Shown here: piece after piece, positions 8,770 to 16,527 of the stretch
How the letters are laid out: every line of letters begins with the position of its first letter
How positions within the stretch are numbered: position 1 is the stretch's first letter
Assembly: GCF_000236705.1 (NCBI RefSeq)
Contig: NC_016599.1
Span: forward strand, 682,001 to 746,000
Length of the DNA: 64,000 bases
From: Owenweeksia hongkongensis DSM 17368
GTDB taxonomy: Bacteria; Bacteroidota; Bacteroidia; Flavobacteriales; Schleiferiaceae
Reading direction: 5' to 3'
Program-made: the position numbers and the translations under genes
The notes under the pieces: model-generated
Databases searched by the model: none
What the model was told of the DNA's origin: nothing
Seen by the model: the letters and a program-made list of their open reading frames with translations, nothing else

Positions 8770-8861
8770 ACAGCAGAAATATAGCTATGAAGGCTATATA
8801 ACTGAACTATCACAATTAAAATGTTTAACTAATTGAAGGGGTTTTCCTTCCGACTATTACT

Positions 8862-9533
8862 ATGAAAAATATCTCAAAACTATTTTCCTTAGGCCTGTTA
8901 CTTTGTGCAAGCACCGTGACCTTTGGACAAAAGATTAATGCTGCTGCAGGTTTAAACTTCTCAAGCATCATGCAATCGGCTGATGCATCAGCTGGAGTCT
9001 TACCCGACCCTAAGATCAGGACAGGATTTCATGTAGGTGCTACAGTCGATTACCCACTTACCGATCTGATATCAGTGGATGGAGGACTTCTCTTTAGTTC
9101 TATGGGATATAAGTTTGACGAGACAGTTGCTATCGTTGACGTGAGTGGCACACTCAGTGCTTATTATCTAACCATTCCCATTTTGGCAAAAGCTAATTTT
9201 GAAGTAGCAGATATCCAGACGTTTGTTGGAGTTGGGCCGTACATTGGAGTTGGGCTATTCGGAAACTCAGAGACGGAAACAACAAGCTTTTTTGGAACCC
9301 AAAAAAGTGATGATAAAATAGAATGGGGAAATGAAAAAGACGAGGATCAATTAAAACGTTTGGATTTTGGATTACAAGCTAAGGCAGGTGTTGAGTTTGA
9401 TAAAATTAGTGTTGCTTTCTTTTACGGCTTGGGTTTAATAAATATAGCTACAGAAAATAGTGGCAATGGTGATCTAACTGCTAAAAACACTGTATTTGGC
9501 TTAACAGTTGGATATACTCTTTTCGAGCTGTAA
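8862..9533 (+). CDS. Outer-membrane beta-barrel protein (porin-family, PorT-like), copy 2
   Basis: A 223-residue paralogue of the protein at 7949. It shares INAAAGLNFSSI, GFHVGATVDYPLTD, GGLLFSSMGY, YYLTIPILAKANFEV, VGVGPYIGVGLFGN, RLDFGLQAKAGVEFDKISVAFFYG and VFGLTVGYTLFEL. The signal peptide ends near TFGQ. Differences concentrate in predicted extracellular loops (around residues 40-50, 80-90 and 135-160), which suggests divergence in surface recognition or ligand rather than in the barrel. Confidence 0.85.
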   Translation: MKNISKLFSLGLLLCASTVTFGQKINAAAGLNFSSIMQSADASAGVLPDPKIRTGFHVGATVDYPLTDLISVDGGLLFSSMGYKFDETVAIVDVSGTLSAYYLTIPILAKANFEVADIQTFVGVGPYIGVGLFGNSETETTSFFGTQKSDDKIEWGNEKDEDQLKRLDFGLQAKAGVEFDKISVAFFYGLGLINIATENSGNGDLTAKNTVFGLTVGYTLFEL

Positions 9534-9556
9534 TAGTCATCTCTTTTAAAATACAA

Positions 9557-9591
9557 AACACCCGGTATTTCCTTATGAGATATCGGGTGTT
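9557..9591. terminator. Hairpin terminator between barrel copy 2 and pirin gene
   Basis: A 12-bp stem AACACCCGGTAT / ATATCGGGTGTT with one G-T pair. It sits between convergent genes and is followed by T-rich DNA on the plus strand. The core resembles the terminator at 8623, consistent with duplication of gene plus terminator. Confidence 0.85.
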
Positions 9592-9603
9592 CTGTTTTAT
9601 ACA

Positions 9604-10479
9604 CTATCTATCCTCTGGCAGTGGCACATAACCATCATCTCCTGATATTTTTGAAAATTTATGATTTTTCCACCTTTCTTTAGCTGCTTCAATTTTGTCT
9701 TTTGAGGAAGCTACAAAGTTCCAGTAGATGTGTCTTTCTTCTTCGAACGGTTCTCCACCAAAGATTAAAATGTGTGAACCTTTTTCTACAATAAAACCGC
9801 ACTCATTAGGCTTCTTAGAAACCAGTACATTGCCTTTTGGAATAATTTGATCGCATGCTTTTACACCGCCCTCTAAAACATAAATCGCTACTTCTCCCCT
9901 TACTTTATCTACAAGATTGATTTCACTTTCTTCATTAGTGTGAACTTCCATTAGAAACAAATCAGAGTAAACAGGCACAGGAGATTCTTTGCCAAAGGCT
10001 TTCCCCGCAATCAGCTTAAAGTCAAGATTTTTACCTTTCCAAGTTGGCAACTGATTAGCTTCAATATGATGAAACGAAGGTTCTATTTCTTCATGCTCCA
10101 AGGGAAGCGCTACCCATATTTGCAAGCCATGCATGCGGTTTATCTTTTCCACAGGATCTTTTGGAGAGCGCTCAGAATGCACAATGCCACTACCGGCTGT
10201 CATCCAGTTTACCGCACCTGGCTTAATGGTTTGTTCCGTTCCTAAACTATCGCGATGTACAATTTTACCTTCCAGCAAATAGGTAAGCGTAGAAAGCCCA
10301 ATGTGTGGGTGAGGCCCGATATCCATGCGTTCATTGGATCCAAACTCCTTTGGCCCCATGTGATCAAAATATATGAATGGCCCAACCATACGCTTTTTGC
10401 GAAAGGGTAAAATCCGGCCAACCAGAAAGTCGCCAATATCACGACTGCGTTCTTCTATAATTAGGTCTGTGTTACTCAT
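9604..10479 (-). CDS. Pirin-family bicupin protein
   Basis: The N-terminal cupin contains the metal-binding set of pirins: GPFIYFDHMGP, then DIGPHPHIGLSTLTYLLEGKIVHRDS and GAVNWMTAGSGIVHSER. The second cupin holds VAIYVLEGGVKACDQII. Pirins bind one metal; some act as quercetinases or as transcription-linked redox sensors, and this sequence does not tell which. The preferred ATG at 10479 (MSNTDLIIEERSRDIG) overlaps the upstream SdpI-like gene by 8 bp; an in-frame start at 10503 would extend the overlap. Confidence 0.9.
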   Translation of the reverse strand: MSNTDLIIEERSRDIGDFLVGRILPFRKKRMVGPFIYFDHMGPKEFGSNERMDIGPHPHIGLSTLTYLLEGKIVHRDSLGTEQTIKPGAVNWMTAGSGIVHSERSPKDPVEKINRMHGLQIWVALPLEHEEIEPSFHHIEANQLPTWKGKNLDFKLIAGKAFGKESPVPVYSDLFLMEVHTNEESEINLVDKVRGEVAIYVLEGGVKACDQIIPKGNVLVSKKPNECGFIVEKGSHILIFGGEPFEEERHIYWNFVASSKDKIEAAKERWKNHKFSKISGDDGYVPLPEDR

Positions 10480-10837
10480 CTTTATTGCTGTTTTTGTTAT
10501 CAAACTTCTTCAAAGCCTTTTCCGTACTGATGATTGGGTACATCATCAATAGAAATAATAGGACAACAACTGTAACCACCGTAGTTGTATCATCGCTTGG
10601 AATGATTGGGCTGGCAACAGCAATCAAAAGAAAAACCATACCAGCTTTCATCATTTCTTTGGCAGAAAATCGTTGAGCAAAATTCCAGTTTAGCTCATTC
10701 TTCATTGCACGCCCAGTGCGGTATCCGTATAAGTAATTAGGCCACTTTGGTGGAAATTTAATCATTAGCCATCCAGCAATAATGTAAATTAATCCCAGTA
10801 ATAAAGAGGTTATAAAGAAGGGGTTTGTAAAATCCAT
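10472..10837 (-). CDS. SdpI-family membrane protein
   Basis: Integral membrane protein of 121 residues with an N-terminal helix (FITSLLLGLIYIIAGWLMI), the SdpI signature NYLYGYRTGRAMKNELNWNFAQRF, and two further helices (GMVFLLIAVASPII and VVTVVVLLFLLMMYPII). Bacillus SdpI is an immunity protein against the SdpC toxin, but most homologues outside that operon have no known toxin, and none is seen here. Cotranscribed with the pirin gene. Confidence 0.8.
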   Translation of the reverse strand: MDFTNPFFITSLLLGLIYIIAGWLMIKFPPKWPNYLYGYRTGRAMKNELNWNFAQRFSAKEMMKAGMVFLLIAVASPIIPSDDTTTVVTVVVLLFLLMMYPIISTEKALKKFDNKNSNKDE

Positions 10838-10943
10838 AGCTCAAAAGTTGAGTTGCTAATTTATAAAGCAATTCTGAGCATCACCGCAGATTTGTTATAT
10901 TCGAAGGAGTTGATAGCCAATTTATTTACAACCAAACCAACCT

Positions 10944-11879
10944 ATGATAACCAGACGCCATCTACGCCTTGATACCGCCATTCGCTATTCATGGAAAAAT
11001 ATTTTCTTCAGCTTAATTTGTAGCATTGCCGCGTATGTGGTGCATATTGTGATTGGGTGGGATGCAATTACAATTCCACTTGGAGTGGTTGGAGTATTAG
11101 GAACAGCACTGTCTATTATCCTTGGTTTTAGAAACTCATCCGCCTATGACCGCTGGTGGGAAGCCAGAAAAATTTGGGGTGGTGTGGTAAACGAAAGTCG
11201 AACGTTTACCCGACAAGGTCTTACCATTGTAGATCCTAAAAATGTGCCTGAAGAGTTGTGGAGAAAATGTACTCGTATTGTCCATTATCAAATAGCATGG
11301 GTAAATGCACTTAGGCTGCAGCTGAGGGAGCAAAAAGATGAAGCACTTTGGCAAAAGGAAGTTGGCTATTATCTCCGCAAAAAGGACTTTGAGCAAATTA
11401 TGCAAAAAACTAATAAGGTTACCCAGATAGCGATGCTCAACGGTTATGCCATCAAAGAGCTGAATGCCCATGACATAATGGATATCTACAGTTATATCCA
11501 AATGGATGATACTTTGACGCGACTTACTGATCTACAAGGCCGTGCCGAAAGAATTAAGGCAACACCCCTTCCCCGCCCTTATGATTATTATACACTGGCT
11601 TTTCTGAGCACATTTATACTATTCTTACCATTTTCCCTTATCGAAACCTTCATTTCAATTTCTGCCCCGCTGCTTGTGGTTCCGGTTACAATTATTGTAG
11701 GATGGATATTCTACCAAATTTATGTGTTGGGGCTTTCTATGTCCAGTCCATTCCAAAACTGGAAAACAGATGTTCCACTTTCTGCAATTTCTACGGTTAT
11801 TGAAATTGACCTCAAAGAAATTATTGGAGATGCCGATGTGCCTAGCCCATTAAAAGAAGATGGTGGAGCGCTGATGTGA
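10944..11879 (+). CDS. Bestrophin-family channel-like protein
   Basis: 311 residues. Motifs of the bacterial bestrophin/YneE family are visible: LGFRNSSAYDRWWEARKIWGGVVNESR near residue 60, RIVHYQIAWVNALRLQLR, and LPRPYDYYTLAFLSTFILFLPFSLIE. Transmembrane helices lie near residues 15-55 and 215-265. Bacterial homologues form pentameric ion channels. The gene diverges from the SdpI/pirin pair. Confidence 0.88.
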   Translation: MITRRHLRLDTAIRYSWKNIFFSLICSIAAYVVHIVIGWDAITIPLGVVGVLGTALSIILGFRNSSAYDRWWEARKIWGGVVNESRTFTRQGLTIVDPKNVPEELWRKCTRIVHYQIAWVNALRLQLREQKDEALWQKEVGYYLRKKDFEQIMQKTNKVTQIAMLNGYAIKELNAHDIMDIYSYIQMDDTLTRLTDLQGRAERIKATPLPRPYDYYTLAFLSTFILFLPFSLIETFISISAPLLVVPVTIIVGWIFYQIYVLGLSMSSPFQNWKTDVPLSAISTVIEIDLKEIIGDADVPSPLKEDGGALM

Positions 11880-11911
11880 GAATTACCTTCATTTAATCCT
11901 TTTTCTATTTT

Positions 11912-12508
11912 GTGAGTCAAAGTTGTAAGACCACAACTGACCGACATCTAAAATTGGAAAGCCACCAGCAGATATTACTAAATGTAGCCGATGGAAGCCA
12001 AAAGGCTTTTAAGGACTTGTACGACCTATACATTCAAAAGGTCTACAACACGGCTATTAGTTACCTTCAAGATGAGAAGGATGCTGAAGAAGTCACCCAG
12101 GATGTCTTCATGACCATTTTCCGTAAGGCGAAACAGTTTGAAGGTAAATCTTCAGTAAGCACTTGGGTTTACAGAATTACCATCAACACATCTATCAACT
12201 TCAGTAAAAAGAAAAAGAGGTTTACGCTATTTCGCCTAAGCGAGCAGGAAACCGAAGTCAGCCATTTTGAACATCCCGGTGTCTTATTGGAAAATAAAGA
12301 AGACACCGCCTATCTTTTTAAAGCCATTGAAAGTTTGCCCGAAAGTCAAAAAGCGGCCTTTGTCTTGAGTTTTATTGAAGGCCTGCCAAGACAAGAAGTA
12401 GCCGATATTTTAGAAACGTCTTTAAAAGCTACCGAGTCTCTATTGCAGAGAGCCAAAGGAAACCTTAGAAAAAAATTAGAAATTATTCATCCCCACCGAA
12501 GGAATTGA
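11912..12508 (+). CDS. ECF-type RNA polymerase sigma factor
   Basis: Region 2 reads AFKDLYDLYIQKVYNTAISYLQDEKDAEEVTQDVFMTIF and region 4 reads SLPESQKAAFVLSFIEGLPRQEVADIL...SLLQRAKGNLRKKL, the two-domain sigma-70 family ECF layout (198 residues). The longest frame starts with GTG at 11912; an in-frame TTG at 11954 gives a start closer to other ECF factors (ESHQQILLNVADG). It heads a compact run of envelope genes whose coding regions overlap, so it probably controls its own operon. Confidence 0.92.
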   Translation: MSQSCKTTTDRHLKLESHQQILLNVADGSQKAFKDLYDLYIQKVYNTAISYLQDEKDAEEVTQDVFMTIFRKAKQFEGKSSVSTWVYRITINTSINFSKKKKRFTLFRLSEQETEVSHFEHPGVLLENKEDTAYLFKAIESLPESQKAAFVLSFIEGLPRQEVADILETSLKATESLLQRAKGNLRKKLEIIHPHRRN

Positions 12509-12543
12509 TACAATTGGGATGTCTAAAGAATAAGCTTACAAAA

Positions 12544-12828
12544 ATGAAGAGAGAAGATCCGATAGATAGAATAATAGACAGCGCTGGGAAAATACAGCGA
12601 GCAAAGCCAAGCACTTCATTATTTGATAAAATAGACAGTGCCTTATTTCAGCAGGAAGCCCAAGTGATTCCAATGTACTGGCTTCGTATTGCTTCGGTAG
12701 CAGCAGCCTTGATAATAGGATTTAATATTTATGGAATAGTACGCTACGAACGAACTAATGATTCGGTTAACACTAGCGTGGAAAAAGATTCGAGTCCACT
12801 AATTTCTAACTACAATCTTTACGACTAA
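12544..12828 (+). CDS. Short single-pass membrane protein, likely anti-sigma partner
   Basis: The preferred ATG at 12544 gives about 94 residues: a charged cytoplasmic-looking N-terminus (MKREDPIDRIIDSAGKIQRA), one transmembrane helix (YWLRIASVAAALIIGFNIYG) and a short outer tail. This topology, directly after an ECF sigma gene, fits an anti-sigma factor, but no zinc-binding HxxxCxxC motif or known anti-sigma fold is seen. The next gene begins in its stop codon (TAATG). Confidence 0.6.
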   Translation: MKREDPIDRIIDSAGKIQRAKPSTSLFDKIDSALFQQEAQVIPMYWLRIASVAAALIIGFNIYGIVRYERTNDSVNTSVEKDSSPLISNYNLYD

Positions 12829-13325
12829 TGAAAAAGTTAGAATTCTATAAAATTGGCCTTATCACAATGGTTGTTTTAAATCTGGGATTAGTGAGTTTTT
12901 TGGTTTTCAACAACCCTCAAAGTCATTCCCACAGCCATGATGGAGAGGATGGTCATTTTAGAAAAAGGGCAATTCAAATTTTGGATTTAGATAAAGAACA
13001 GCTGAAGCAGTTTGAAGAACTGGCAACCTTACATCATATGAAAATGATAAAAATGGAAGATCAGCAGAAGGAACTTTTGAGGCCATATTTTAACCAGCTA
13101 TCTACAGGTGATGGAGTATTGAATGAAGATTCCCGCAAGAAAGTATCGGAGCTGGATCGCCAGAAACTTGAATTAACCTACAATCATTTTAAAGAGGTAA
13201 ATGCAATTCTTCGCCCTGATCAATACCCAAATTTTGAGATTTTTTTAAGTCAGGCAATCGATGAGTTATTGATGGACGAAAAAAGTTCTCCTCCACCTCC
13301 GCACCTTCGAAGGAATCATAAATAA
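12828..13325 (+). CDS. Spy/CpxP-like periplasmic stress protein
   Basis: An N-terminal membrane anchor or signal (residues 8-30) precedes a His-rich stretch SHSHSHDGEDGHF and a helical domain of Spy/CpxP type (LDLDKEQLKQFEELATLHHMKMIKMED...LNEDSRKKVSELDRQKLELTYNHF). Family members are periplasmic chaperones or metal-responsive sensors in envelope-stress systems. The Pro/His-rich tail (SPPPPHLRRNHK) is unusual. The His clusters suggest metal binding (inference). It overlaps the upstream gene by one base. Confidence 0.75.
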   Translation: MKKLEFYKIGLITMVVLNLGLVSFLVFNNPQSHSHSHDGEDGHFRKRAIQILDLDKEQLKQFEELATLHHMKMIKMEDQQKELLRPYFNQLSTGDGVLNEDSRKKVSELDRQKLELTYNHFKEVNAILRPDQYPNFEIFLSQAIDELLMDEKSSPPPPHLRRNHK

Positions 13326-13361
13326 CCGTTGTCTAAACCAGTATAATTACATAAATAGAAT

Positions 13362-14189
13362 ATGAAACTTAAACACACATTCGGAGCTTTCGCCATTTTT
13401 GGATTGACCACCGCTTTTTTAGCATGCAGCAAAGATGATGATTCAAATACTGACAGCACACCATCAGGTTCAGAGCTCCACGCAGCTTTCGCTGAATTTG
13501 ACGAGGATAATTTCAACATCTATCTTGATGGTGATGAAGTAATTCTGGAATCTAATGGGATGCCAAACCATACTTCGCCTTATTGGTCAAATACTACAGA
13601 AAGAACCAGCACTGGCCCTAATGGAGGAACTTTGACCACGCCCGCTGCGGCAAGCAATCATCCACTATTCGTAGAGCCAACTGTTACTTCGTACCAAAAC
13701 ATGGCACCCGGCAATATTGATGATTTTAATGGCTCATACACTTTGCGTATATCTGCTAATCCTGAAAAAGCAAGTAGTCCTAGCAGCACCGGCCTTGGAG
13801 CAATTGGTATGGCGGTAAGTGGCGCTATGATTTATAATGATGAAGAAGGCCCCAATGTACCTATTGACAATGCCCTTCCTTCATTAGATTATTCAGCAGC
13901 CCATACTGGTCCTCAGAGTTATCATTATCATCTGGAGCCACACGCATGGAGCGAGGATGATGATAAACTGATTGGTATTATCGCTGATGGATTTTTCCTG
14001 TATGGCAGAAAATGCAATTCTACAGGAGACTACCCTACTGACCTGGATGCTTCTGGAGGTCACACCAGTCCTACACAACACAATAGCGAATCAGAATATC
14101 ATTATCACATCCAAAATGAACTTTACCTGAATTCCTACTACATTTTATTCCCGGGAGATTATCAAGGAACAGCTAGTGCCATTCAGTAA
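13362..14189 (+). CDS. YHYH-domain surface lipoprotein
   Basis: The 275-residue product has a lipobox (LTTAFLACSKDDD): Cys followed by acidic residues, the form that in Bacteroidota directs lipoproteins to the cell surface. The mature part carries two copies of the namesake motif, SYHYHLEPHAW and EYHYHIQNELY, separated by DGFFLYGRKC. YHYH proteins are widespread but functionally unassigned; the paired His motifs suggest metal binding. It lies between the Spy-like gene and a MORN lipoprotein and overlaps the latter by 14 bp. Confidence 0.85.
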   Translation: MKLKHTFGAFAIFGLTTAFLACSKDDDSNTDSTPSGSELHAAFAEFDEDNFNIYLDGDEVILESNGMPNHTSPYWSNTTERTSTGPNGGTLTTPAAASNHPLFVEPTVTSYQNMAPGNIDDFNGSYTLRISANPEKASSPSSTGLGAIGMAVSGAMIYNDEEGPNVPIDNALPSLDYSAAHTGPQSYHYHLEPHAWSEDDDKLIGIIADGFFLYGRKCNSTGDYPTDLDASGGHTSPTQHNSESEYHYHIQNELYLNSYYILFPGDYQGTASAIQ

Positions 14190-14772
14190 AATCATAATAT
14201 TCATATTGTGCCTACCACTTTTTGCTTGCCAGCAATCTACTGTGGCTGGTGAAATTACTTCAGAAACCGCGGAAGACACAGTTTTACAAAGTAACTTGAG
14301 GTTGGACCCAAATAAAGGGCTTGTTTATTATCAGAACAGGCCCTTTAGCGGGTTTTCTATTTCGTATTATCAAAATGCCATTCCCTCCGAAACCATTCAA
14401 TATCGAAAAGGAAAGAAAGAAGGCAAACTAAAAAAATGGTTTTCGGATGGAACCTTGAGCTTTGAAGCTACTTATGCTGATGGCAAACTACACGGCATTA
14501 CAAAATCATGGTGGAGCAACGGATATCAGCGCTCAGAAACAAACTATGTAGAGGGAAAAGTAGACGGCAAACTTACCCAATGGTACAATACGGGTGATAA
14601 GTTTAAAGAACTAAACTACACCATGGGTCAGGAAAATGGAATGCAAAAAGCTTGGCGCAAAAACGGAAAACTTTATTCAAACTATGAAGCCAGAGATGGT
14701 AGAATTTTTGGCTTAAAGCGTGCCAACCTTTGTTATGAGCTAAAAGATGAAGAAGTACAATTCAGTGAATAA
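14176..14772 (+). CDS. MORN-type (YwqK-like) repeat lipoprotein
   Basis: GTG start at 14176 inside the preceding gene. Signal and lipobox: IIIFILCLPLFACQQ. The mature protein has tandem MORN-like units, such as YRKGKKEGKLKKWFSDGTL, YADGKLHGITKSWWSNGY, VEGKVDGKLTQWYNTGD and MGQENGMQKAWRKNGK. Members are often called YwqK-like antitoxins, a label with little support; here the lipobox makes an envelope role more likely. It overlaps the SCO1-like gene by 26 bp. Confidence 0.82.
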   Translation: MPFSKIIIFILCLPLFACQQSTVAGEITSETAEDTVLQSNLRLDPNKGLVYYQNRPFSGFSISYYQNAIPSETIQYRKGKKEGKLKKWFSDGTLSFEATYADGKLHGITKSWWSNGYQRSETNYVEGKVDGKLTQWYNTGDKFKELNYTMGQENGMQKAWRKNGKLYSNYEARDGRIFGLKRANLCYELKDEEVQFSE

Positions 14773-15415
14773 ACTTAGCATTTACATATTTGCTCTAGTA
14801 CTGTTTGGCTGTGGCCAAAAGGAGAAGAAAGCTTCCACAGAAATTGCACTACCCTATTACAATGAAACTACCTTTACACCTCGTTGGCTAGCCAAGGACA
14901 GTGATGACTTAAATGATTTTCATCAAATCCCAGAATTCAGTTTGGTAAACCAGAATGGTGAAATTATCACCAAGAAAACCTTAGAGGGAAAGATTTATGT
15001 GACCAACTTCTTTTTCACGTCCTGCCCTGGTATTTGCCCCAAAATGACCACCAATATGGTTTTGATTCAGGAAGCATTTTTACATGATGATGACGTGCTC
15101 CTACTCTCCCACTCCGTAACTCCCGATTTTGACTCAGTGCCTGTTTTAAAAGAATATGCAGAGAAAAAAAACGTGGTGAGCGGAAAGTGGCATTTGCTTA
15201 CCGGAGACCGTGATCAGATTTATAGCCTTGGCCGAAACAGCTATTTTGTAGAAGAAGACTTAGGACTTGAAAAAGACAATGACGACTTCCTGCATACCGA
15301 AAATGTAATCTTGGTTGATCAAAATGGCTATATCCGTGGAATCTACAATGGTTTAAATCAAGCTTCGATGGATCAACTTATCGCAGATATTAGAGTGTTG
15401 AAAAAAGAAAGCTGA
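14747..15415 (+). CDS. SCO1/SenC-family copper chaperone (lipoprotein)
   Basis: Lipobox LVLFGC at Cys22, then a thioredoxin-like domain with the copper-binding pair in SCPGICPKM (Cys93 and Cys97) and the partner His in DDFLHTENVILVD. SCO proteins deliver copper to, or reduce cysteines of, the CuA site of cytochrome oxidase, or act in thiol-redox control. The ligands are all present, so it is probably functional. It is the last gene in the overlapping run headed by the ECF sigma gene. Confidence 0.92.
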   Translation: MKKYNSVNKLSIYIFALVLFGCGQKEKKASTEIALPYYNETTFTPRWLAKDSDDLNDFHQIPEFSLVNQNGEIITKKTLEGKIYVTNFFFTSCPGICPKMTTNMVLIQEAFLHDDDVLLLSHSVTPDFDSVPVLKEYAEKKNVVSGKWHLLTGDRDQIYSLGRNSYFVEEDLGLEKDNDDFLHTENVILVDQNGYIRGIYNGLNQASMDQLIADIRVLKKES

Positions 15416-15526
15416 TTTCCTTTCCAAATCACCCTACTTCCAGACAATTGAATATTTTTGAAAGGTCTCATAATTGCTACGGCTTTATAGACATTTATTA
15501 TTTTTTGAAACAAAATCTACTCCATA

Positions 15527-15973
15527 GTGAATTACCTAATTGCTCTGAATCTCATAACTGTATTACTATTCTCCTCTCCTTTTTCTGTGGTTAAATCCGA
15601 GAAAACAAGCGTTACCGTTGAAATTTCAAACCTTAGAAATAATAAAGGTACTGTGGCGCTGGGTGTATACAAGGACAATGAAACTTTCAAAAAAGAGAAA
15701 GAATATCTGCTTAAGGTTTTTCCAAAAACAAAAACCACTGATGATGGTGTTTTGCACGTGGAGTTACCTCTCACCCCTGATACTTATGGAATTGCTTTTT
15801 TGGATGACGAAAACGACAATGGTGAAATGGATTATGGCTGGGTACTTCCAAAAGAAGGATTTGGTTTTTCCAATTATGAGCACTCAGGTATGTCAATGCC
15901 AAACTTTGATGATTTCAAATTTGAAGTTGGAAACTCACCTACCAAAGTGTATATAAAGGTGAAATATATGTAA
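15527..15973 (+). CDS. DUF2141-family secreted protein
   Basis: GTG start, then a signal peptide (LIALNLITVLLFSSPFSVVKS). The mature domain has the DUF2141 hallmarks: NNKGTVALGVYKD, YGIAFLDDENDNGEMDYGWVLPKEGFGFSNY. The domain is probably an immunoglobulin-like beta sandwich exported to the periplasm; function unknown. It follows the SCO1-like gene after 111 bp. Confidence 0.88.
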   Translation: MNYLIALNLITVLLFSSPFSVVKSEKTSVTVEISNLRNNKGTVALGVYKDNETFKKEKEYLLKVFPKTKTTDDGVLHVELPLTPDTYGIAFLDDENDNGEMDYGWVLPKEGFGFSNYEHSGMSMPNFDDFKFEVGNSPTKVYIKVKYM

Positions 15974-15991
15974 GTAATACTTTTTAAAATC

Positions 15992-16450
15992 ATGAAACAT
16001 ATTACTACCATATTAGCTCTAATCTTCACTACGATATCTGCTTCGGCAATGAATTGTGAAAAGTGTGCAATTGAGAATGTAAAACTGATAGCGGAGAATT
16101 TAGATTCTTTGACAGTTGAATTAATCAAGGACTTTTTCTGCACTTTTGACAAATCCTGTCAGAACAATAGCGAGTACTCGGAATGGAGTAACGAAATCGT
16201 TTTTGAACTACTTGACCATGACGCCAAATTATTTTTGACCGTTTTAAAAGCTGAAAACCTTGAGACAAAAAAAATGATAATTAAAGAGATTGAAACACCT
16301 AGTCACGAAGTTGACTTGAATAGAATTTACAAAAAGATCGAATCAACCAACTATGAAGGGACTTTAAAGAAAGAGGTACTAGAGGCGGTTTCAATTGCAA
16401 CAAAAAAAAACTTAAAAATGGAAAGTACCGGACACGAGTCTAATTTCTAA
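15992..16450 (+). CDS. Secreted protein of unknown function with Cys pairs
   Basis: 152 residues with a signal peptide ending at ASA, then MNCEKCAIENVK and a second pair FFCTFDKSCQ, so two disulphides or a metal site are possible. The rest is mostly helical and charged. No family is recognised. It is 18 bp downstream of the DUF2141 gene and probably cotranscribed with it. Confidence 0.55.
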   Translation: MKHITTILALIFTTISASAMNCEKCAIENVKLIAENLDSLTVELIKDFFCTFDKSCQNNSEYSEWSNEIVFELLDHDAKLFLTVLKAENLETKKMIIKEIETPSHEVDLNRIYKKIESTNYEGTLKKEVLEAVSIATKKNLKMESTGHESNF

Positions 16451-16527
16451 AACGAGATCAGCAAGCTGCTTTTTTATACAACCTTCTAAAAACGTAAATT
16501 TCAAGGAAATTATAATCCTCCATCTTT

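Noticed and set aside
10472-10837. SdpC toxin-immunity system
   Set aside because: SdpI-like protein only; no SdpA/B/C genes nearby.
11136-11501. Minus-strand frame of 121 codons
   Set aside because: Opposite strand of the bestrophin-like gene; no family resemblance.
14176-14772. Toxin-antitoxin (YwqK antitoxin) function
   Set aside because: Lipoprotein signal and MORN repeats in an envelope operon; no toxin partner.
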